NCBI RefSeq assembly: GCF_040712315.1
Contig: NC_134017.1
Coordinates: 5,796,001 to 5,860,000 of the forward strand
Origin: Castanea sativa
Taxonomy: Eukaryota; Streptophyta; Magnoliopsida; Fagales; Fagaceae
Direction: 5' to 3'
Length of the DNA stretch: 64,000 bases
Part shown: positions 58,071 through 64,000 of the stretch, piece after piece
Layout of the letters: every line of letters begins with the position of its first letter
How positions within the stretch are numbered: position 1 is the stretch's first letter
Translations under genes and position numbers: made by a program
Notes under the pieces: generated by a model
Seen by the model: the letters and a program-made list of their open reading frames with translations, nothing else
What the model was told of the DNA's origin: nothing
The model's database searches: none

Positions 58071-58876
58071 TTTTTTTTTCTTTTCTCTTAAGTTCTTTGT
58101 GAAGAATGATATTGTTGATTCATGTATCTTTTGGCTTTCTATTTATAATATATTAGGTTGGCATGAGATAGAGTTATTTATAATGTCAAGAGGTGCTAAT
58201 CAGTTGCTCTTGGTAGGTTCTTAATATATATATATGTATATATATGTGTGTGTGTGTATTTAATATAAATTTTTTAAAATAACCATATAAATTCATTTTA
58301 CATAAATAACTATTGCATCACCTATTAATGAGTAATGCAAATAAATGCTTGTATTTATTAATACATGACAATAAATTATTCATTTGACTTAAATGCAAAG
58401 TTTTGCTGAGGTAGAAGGTCTAATGAAGATATTGTGTGGCTGAAAAAAAATGACAAAATAAATAGATATTAATAAATGCCATTATTATCATATTTAATAC
58501 TTCATATACAAAGACAATTGAAATAAATGTTTATTAATAACTATCATAATTATCAAGTTTCATATTTATATTTAAAATATTTCTAAACAAATCTATTTAT
58601 ATTTTATATTGAAATTTTCACAACTTTTAAACATGTGTGTGTATATTTCATCAAATAGTCATACAAACGAGTGCCATTAGGGCAATGGTTAACAATCCAT
58701 ATTAAAAAAGTTTTGACACTACTTTTATGGAAAATGAAAAAAGCTATCAAAATATTAAATTTTTTTTTCATTTCTCATAAAAACTTTCTTTAAATGGATT
58801 ATTAACCAATATCCTAAGAGCATCCATTAGTATTTCCCTTTATGAAAAAATGATAACCATATAAATTTATTTAATG
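58071..58876. other. Promoter side of copy 5, then AT-rich DNA without a gene
   Basis: The repeated unit ends at about 58170 (TTAGGTTGGCATGAGATAGAG). After that come a (TA)n/(TG)n microsatellite at 58223-58258 and AT-rich sequence with no ORF. Confidence 0.65.
58140..58147 (-). promoter_or_regulatory. TATA box of inhibitor copy 5
   Basis: The minus strand reads TATAAATA 70-77 bp before the ATG at 58070, as in copy 3. Confidence 0.65.
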
Positions 58877-59156
58877 ATAGGTCAAGAATGTATTGACCCC
58901 TTGTGATAAATTAATTGATTAATTACCCAAGTTTATTAATTAATCAAATTAACATACAATGTACGTGACAGCACAAATAAATCACCAACTAAACTATAAT
59001 GTAGCGGGAAATAAAGTTGACACGGTGATTTGTATACAAATGGAAAAAACCTCCAAGGCAAAAATTTCACCGGGTGATTTTAAGATCACCACTCTCAAGA
59101 ATTCACTATTATCACAACAAGTGGTTACAAGTAAAGGAATCTCAGTACTAGGAGCT
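58877..59156 (-). repeat. A-family LTR end fragment, head-to-head with the next LTR
   Basis: It matches 10628-10875 (AAGAATGTATTGACCCCTTG, AATAAAGTTGACACGGTGAT, CACCGGGTGA) in the same orientation. A short stretch at about 59150-59180 (GTGCATTAAAAGGAGAGATTGT) is in inverted orientation relative to that LTR and leads into the plus-strand LTR that follows. Confidence 0.75.
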
Positions 59157-59182
59157 GTGCATTAAAAGGAGAGATTGTCATT

Positions 59183-60197
59183 CGTTATTTATGTAATTGG
59201 CTAATCCTTTGTCAAAACGCACTTTACTTGTAATTTGGTAGATTTAGAATGAAGTTAATACTTCAAGAAACAAGGTTTCAAGATCAAATGTTAAAGTTAT
59301 GCAAGTCTGCTCAAGAAACAAGCTTAGAAGTGCTCTTCATTAGAGCTCGACAGCTGGCTCGATAGTTGCATCAATCGAGCTTTAAGACTCTGTTCTAGTC
59401 CTGAGGTTCAACAGCTGCTCGACAGCACCTCGACACCTTTATCTGTCGAGATTTAAGAAAAACTGATTCTGAGTTTTGTTTTAATTCTGATTCGTAGATG
59501 TGTCTTTGGACCTTCTTTTCTTTTAACCCTAGACATATAAAGGATTATTTTAAGGGCCGTAAAAGTGTGGCAAGTTGCACAAGCATTAAGGAATCCTTGT
59601 TCATGTAAATTGTAACTTGAGACAAAGTTCTTGCCCTAGTTCATCTTTCTTGTGAAAAAGTTGTTGTGTCTTTGCACCGTAAGGTTCTGTAACTGAGCAT
59701 CTTCTTGATCTTCATTGTTGATGAAGTGAAGAACTTTGCAACCAACATTCTTCTTTCTCAAGTTGGTGAGTCAGTCATGTATTGAGATTCGTGCAAAGGA
59801 GTTAGTCACGTACTGGGATCCGTGCATCAAAGGGTGGCGTTCATATATTGAAAAGTTCAAAGGTTTTGAAGCGGTAGAAGGTTTCTGCTGTGAGTTCATC
59901 TACGGGAATTATAGATTCTAAGAACAAAGGTTTTGTACTAGATCTGAAACTTCTCTTTACTATAGTGAATTGCTTTTCGGGAAGGTTTCCCCCCAGGTTT
60001 TTTTATTGTGAAACTGGTTGGTTTCACTGGTTTTCCTGGGTCATCATATCTTGTCTTGTTTATTTTTCCGCTGCACTTAGTTTTGACATAATATTGATGT
60101 TTGTTTGTTTTAACAAGTTTTATGCATAAAAAATCTAATTAACAACTTGGATTTAAAACTTATTAATTCTATGAACCGGGGTCTAAAATTTCCAACA
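59183..60197 (+). repeat. 5' LTR of element C (A family)
   Basis: It is about 1.0 kb and ends TTTCCAACA just before the PBS. It shares TTTTTCCGCTGCACTTAGTT and GCACTTTACTTG words with the solo LTR at 2505-3501. The first about 20 bases are missing or altered. It carries TCGACAGC-type words at 59345-59455. Confidence 0.82.
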
Positions 60198-60199
60198 AG

Positions 60200-60211
60200 T
60201 GGTATCAGAGC
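60200..60211 (+). other. Primer-binding site of element C
   Basis: TGGTATCAGAGC, two bases after the LTR, is the initiator tRNA-Met type. Confidence 0.9.
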
Positions 60212-60265
60212 AGGTACACTCTGATTGGATTAATTTCCTGAATGTGATCCTTGACCCCTGTTGTC

Positions 60266-62046
60266 AGGGATTGTGGACAATCTTTTTTTATTCCTCCTTT
60301 ATTTGATAACACTAATTATGCGTACTGGAAAGTTCGAATGAAAGTGTTTTTGCAGGCTCTAGATGAACAGGTATGGCAAGCTGTTGAAGTTGGCTAGATT
60401 TAGCCAAAGAAAGCGCTAGTGGATTGGGCTGATGCAACAATCACAGCGGCAAATTTCAACAATAGGGCCTTGAATGCCTTGTTTGGTGGGGTAACCAATG
60501 AGGAATTCAAGAAAATATCATCCACGAAAGTTACCAAGGAAGCATAGACCATTCTTGAGACCACCTATGAAGGTAAGGTAACAAAGTAGTGAAGACTGTG
60601 AAATTTCAAAGACTCACTAGTAGCTTTGAAGAAATAAGGATGGAGGAGGATGAGACCTTTGATGAGTTCTATGCTAAACTCATGGATATTGTGAATTCTG
60701 CCTTCAATCTTGGAGAATCTATTATGGAATCCAAAATTGTTAGGAAAATCCTTAGGTCCTTACCTAAAAGATTCCATGCCAAGATCACTGCCATTAAAGA
60801 AGCAAAGGACATTGATCAAATTCCTCTGACTGAGCTTGTAGGGAACCTTCAAACCTATGAGATGGGATTAGGCTCAATAGGAAAAGGTGGAAAGAGTAAA
60901 AACTTGGCTCTTAAGGGTTTAGAGGAATATATCGAGGACTCTGAAGATGAAGATGAGGATATGGATCTAACCTTCATAATTAATGAGATTATCAAGCTTC
61001 TTCAGTTTAGGAAAAAGGATAAGGGCGAACCTCCTACGAAATCTAACTCCTCTAGGAAGGGTAAGAATGAGAAACCCCCCACCCAATGTCATGAGTGTAA
61101 GGGTTTTGGTCATATGAGAATAGAGTGTCCAAACTACCTTATGAAGGAAAAGACCAAGAAGTCAGAAGATAAAGGGTTTGTTGCTATTTGGAGTGACACT
61201 GAGAATGACTCTTTTGATGAGTATGTGGATGAATGTAGTCAAGTTATGGCCTTTGCTGCCTCAACCGATAAGGTGATTATGGAGAGTGCTAGTGACAGTG
61301 AGGATTCTTCTGATGAAGAAGTACCCAAGAAGTTGACCCTTCAAGAAGCCTATGATAAGCTATGCACTGAATTCATAAAATCTGAAAAAACTTCTCATCT
61401 TTGTAGAAAAGAGCTTAATGAGATAAAAACTGAAAAGGCTGACCTGTTAGTCAAATTGGATGAGACTACAAGGTTAGTTGAGACTCTCATTGTGGAGAAC
61501 ACCTCATTAGAAGAGAAGGTCAAGAATCTTGAGGTTGAGCTTAGTCAAGCTAGAACTCAAATGGAGAGAATGTCTAGTGCAAAACTTGAAGAGGTCTTGA
61601 GTGCTCAAAAGCCTAGTTCTGATAAGACTGGCTTAGGATATGCTGTCTCCTCTAGCCCCTCCTCTTCCACGGCTTCTAGATCAATGACTGTCATTGTGTC
61701 TCAATCCGAGAAAGGTAATAAAGGTATGAGATCCAAAACTATTTTGGCTAATTATGAATCCTTTGTTAGACCTCATGTTTGTCACCATTATGGTGTTTCT
61801 GGACACATTCGTCCTAATTGCTTTAAGTTGTATCCTCAAAAGCAAGTGTTTAAATGGTCACAGGTTTCCTCTCAAGGACCTACACCTTTGTTTGGAGAGT
61901 TATTAAAAGTCTTGAGCTTTTTAACTCAATTTCAGGAGAATCTTAATTCTTCTATGTCCTTTAGCAATCATACTAGGACACGTGCCTTTTTTTCTTCACG
62001 GCCAAAGACTCGTGCTGTGTGGGTGAGAAATGAGCCTAAGACTTAA
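60266..62046 (+). pseudogene. Gag polyprotein of element C, long ORF with damaged N-terminus
   Basis: From 60589 an open frame of 485 codons runs to 62046. Upstream, the N-terminal domain is readable (CGQSFFIPPLFDNTNYAYWK, ALDEQVWQAVEVG), but its ATG is changed to AGG (60266-60268), TAG codons stand at 60395, 60401 and 60545, and the frame shifts near 60575. The long ORF holds the UBN2-type core (FEEIRMEEDETFDEFYAKL, LRSLPKRFHAKITAI, LVGNLQTYEMGL), a CCHC knuckle at codon 167 (CHECKGFGHMRIEC), an acidic region, a coiled coil, and a second knuckle at codon 398 that reads CHHYGVSGHIRPNC, so its second Cys is Tyr. It ends RAVWVRNEPKT and a stop, with no pol in frame. Confidence 0.85.
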
Positions 62047-64000
62047 TTGTCTTTTCTGTTTGTTCTCTGCTTCAATTCTTTCTATATAAAGTAGGACTCT
62101 CTTTGCTTGATTTCTTATCTGCTTTTGGAATCATGCTTTCATGCATTTGCCCCCTTCTATCATGCTTTCATGCATCTGCGTCTTTCTATCATGCTTTCAT
62201 GCATATGCATCTTTCTTTCATGTTTCCATGATTGTTTGTCTGTTTTTGTTTAGTTGTTTAGTTTTTATTTTGTTTTGTTTTCAAAATAAAAAAATTTGAG
62301 AAAAATCAGAAAAATACAAAAACAGTGTGTGTTTGTGTACATCGGTCCTTGTGAACCTTAAAATAGCCATTGAAATAGAGTTTTCTAAACTTTGTATCTC
62401 TTGTAACTTAGAGGAGCAGCTCTATGCACAACTAAGCAAGTGAGCTTTGTAACTCTTTGTTTGTGATGAGTAAAGTTAAGTGATCTCTTGAACTTAACAC
62501 TCGTATCACTCATTTTGACAGATAGGACTAGAAAATCCTAAGAGAAAGGCATAAATAACTATTTCACCACTGTTACTCGCCAATCATGATATGACATTTG
62601 TATGCTTCAGCATAGCAAAAGTGTAATGTCAAAAGCTTAACATAACTAGGTATTTCTTTTCTCTCTCCCATATATCCATGCATGATTTGCTTAATAAAAA
62701 GAAAATATGCAAAGAAAATGAAAGCAAAAAGATCAAAAATGCTTTAAATATGATTGCAAGCGTGTTTTCTAAGAGATGTGGGAGTTATAGGATGTACCTC
62801 AAAGGTGATAGTCCCCATCAAACAGTTATGATTGTGTGTGAGTTAAAGTGATTTTCTCATATCTCAAATCTTCATAACATAGAGACACTTATGCAATCTT
62901 ACGATGTTTTCACACACAACACGCAAAATTCTTTACTACTTTTGATACATGTGCAGGTACAATGTAATTTGGTCATCACAAGGTTTACATGTGTTGATAT
63001 ATGCTCACTAAATTGTCTTAACTTATTTTTGAAATATAAAATCGGTTAGACTTGTTGTGTGTGTGTGTGTGTGTGTTTTTGGGAGCTATATGCTTCACTC
63101 TTTGTTGGTTGAGAGATGTTTTTGAGAGGTTAAAATGTTGGTTGGTTCATTGGCTGAGTTGCATGTTTGATTGCATTCATATCTGTGTTTTTCCCTTCTT
63201 GAAAAACTGTGTTTAAGCCATCTCGACACCTTCTCGACACCTCTCGATACCTAGCTTATCTGTCGAGCTCTTCAGTTGCATCTTATCGTAATCTCGACAC
63301 CTCTCGATAGCTAGGTAGATCGATCGAGAAAGTTTCTGTCTCCTCGATAGCTTTCGGATAGCTGTTCAATCCATCGAGGTCGCTCAATAGCTCCTCGATA
63401 CCTCTCAATCAATCGAGATCCTTTGCATGCATTTTTTCCATGTTTTGCATGTTTATTTTATCTTGTCATCCATAGCATATTGTTTCATTACATTCATGCA
63501 TTTTTATGGATTCCTTGTGCCCCTTGATCATTCTTGATCATCTTTATGTTTCTTTGGTAAAGCTTTATAGCTTCCTGTACCATCTGTCAATCGTGACAAA
63601 AAGGGGGAGAAATCGGAGAATTTGTGGTTTCTTTCTTTAAGATTCTATAAGTTAAGGGGAGAAATACATGTCTCTGTAAGGGGAAGATGTGTTTCATCTT
63701 GTTAGGGGGTGTGTTTACCTCCTTAATCGTTGTAGGAGCTACTTTTAGCTTCTTCTTCTTATACCTTAGGTCTTATGACCATGTTTACATACATTGTGCT
63801 TATCTTTGATATATATGTGATAATGTATGTTTCTTTCACCTATCTCTACATGTGTTGCTTTCTTTTCCCTCTTTATACACATGTTTCTTTATTTGTATGC
63901 AATCTATTATTTTTGTTTCACACTAAGATGCCTTGATGAGTTTTGTTTTAAGTGTTTCAAAAATACAGGTTGTCAAAGTCTACTTGGCATAAACTCTCTT
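62047..64000 (+). other. Interior of element C after gag, non-coding
   Basis: No gene. A tandem-like CATGCTTTCATGCAT repeat lies at 62130-62215. A cluster of TCTCGACACC/TCTCGATAGCT words lies at 63215-63420. A purine-rich AAAAGGGGGAGAAATC stands at 63598. A (GT)n run is at 63056-63077. The segment 62290-62520 matches 1-230 of the window in inverted orientation. The element continues beyond the window. Confidence 0.7.

Noticed and set aside
62130..62215. CATGCTTTCATGCAT repeats as a possible CRISPR or satellite
   Set aside because: There are only about three diverged units inside a retroelement interior, too few for either.
1..64000. CRISPR arrays, bacterial operons, rRNA or tRNA genes
   Set aside because: None were seen. 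Apparent spaced repeats are minisatellite or LTR copies, and the tRNA-like matches are only primer-binding sites.

Overview
The window is nuclear DNA of a flowering plant. It is AT-rich, has spliceosomal introns (GT/AG), and carries LTR retrotransposons primed by initiator tRNA-Met, PIF/Harbinger, hAT, Mutator-like and Helitron DNA elements, and a tandem family of secreted pectin-methylesterase/invertase inhibitor-like genes. The style of the LINE-like ORF and of the Pla a 1-like inhibitors suggests a woody eudicot, perhaps Fagaceae. That placement is inference from familiarity, not from a search.

Layout. (1) 1-11595: a nested retrotransposon stack. Element A (minus strand; LTR 10624-11595, gag start 10552, rest of gag 2153-368) was cut by element B (plus strand, about 2154-10511). 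B has two LTRs, a gag and a second ORF with a plant-transposon-protein-like domain, but no protease, integrase or reverse transcriptase. A solo LTR of the A family (2505-3501, TSD CCCTA) later landed in B's 5' LTR. (2) 11600-19430: three tandem PMEI/invertase-inhibitor units on the minus strand (copy 1 broken, copy 2 broken, copy 3 intact), hit by a Harbinger MITE (TSD TTA) and a solo LTR (TSD GCTTC). (3) 19480-28705: decayed minus-strand Ty3/gypsy and Ty1/copia elements, each split by a further solo LTR. (4) 29549-39572: a hAT MITE with an 8-bp TSD, a long region without a clear gene, a LINE-like ORF fragment, and repeats that resemble Helitron cargo. (5) 39575-48992: a probable PIF/Harbinger element with a SANT/Myb-like ORF and a DDE transposase (both broken) and an intact two-exon GRF-zinc-finger/transmembrane gene. 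(6) 49153-53663: a non-autonomous Helitron with both termini and a 3' hairpin. (7) 53664-54600: a partial LTR carrying a Mutator-type MITE (9-bp TSD). (8) 55858-58200: two more inhibitor units (copy 4 broken, copy 5 intact). (9) 58877-64000: an A-family LTR fragment facing another A-family element (C) whose LTR, PBS and gag are present and whose body runs off the window.

Only three genes look potentially functional: the inhibitors at 17574-18113 and 57546-58070, and the GRF gene at 46300-46885. The two inhibitors would be secreted proteins acting on cell-wall pectin methylesterase or invertase. The five inhibitor copies appear to have formed one array, because the unit cut at about 19430 resumes at about 55856, so some 36 kb of mobile DNA now splits it. 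Everything else is mobile DNA in various stages of decay.
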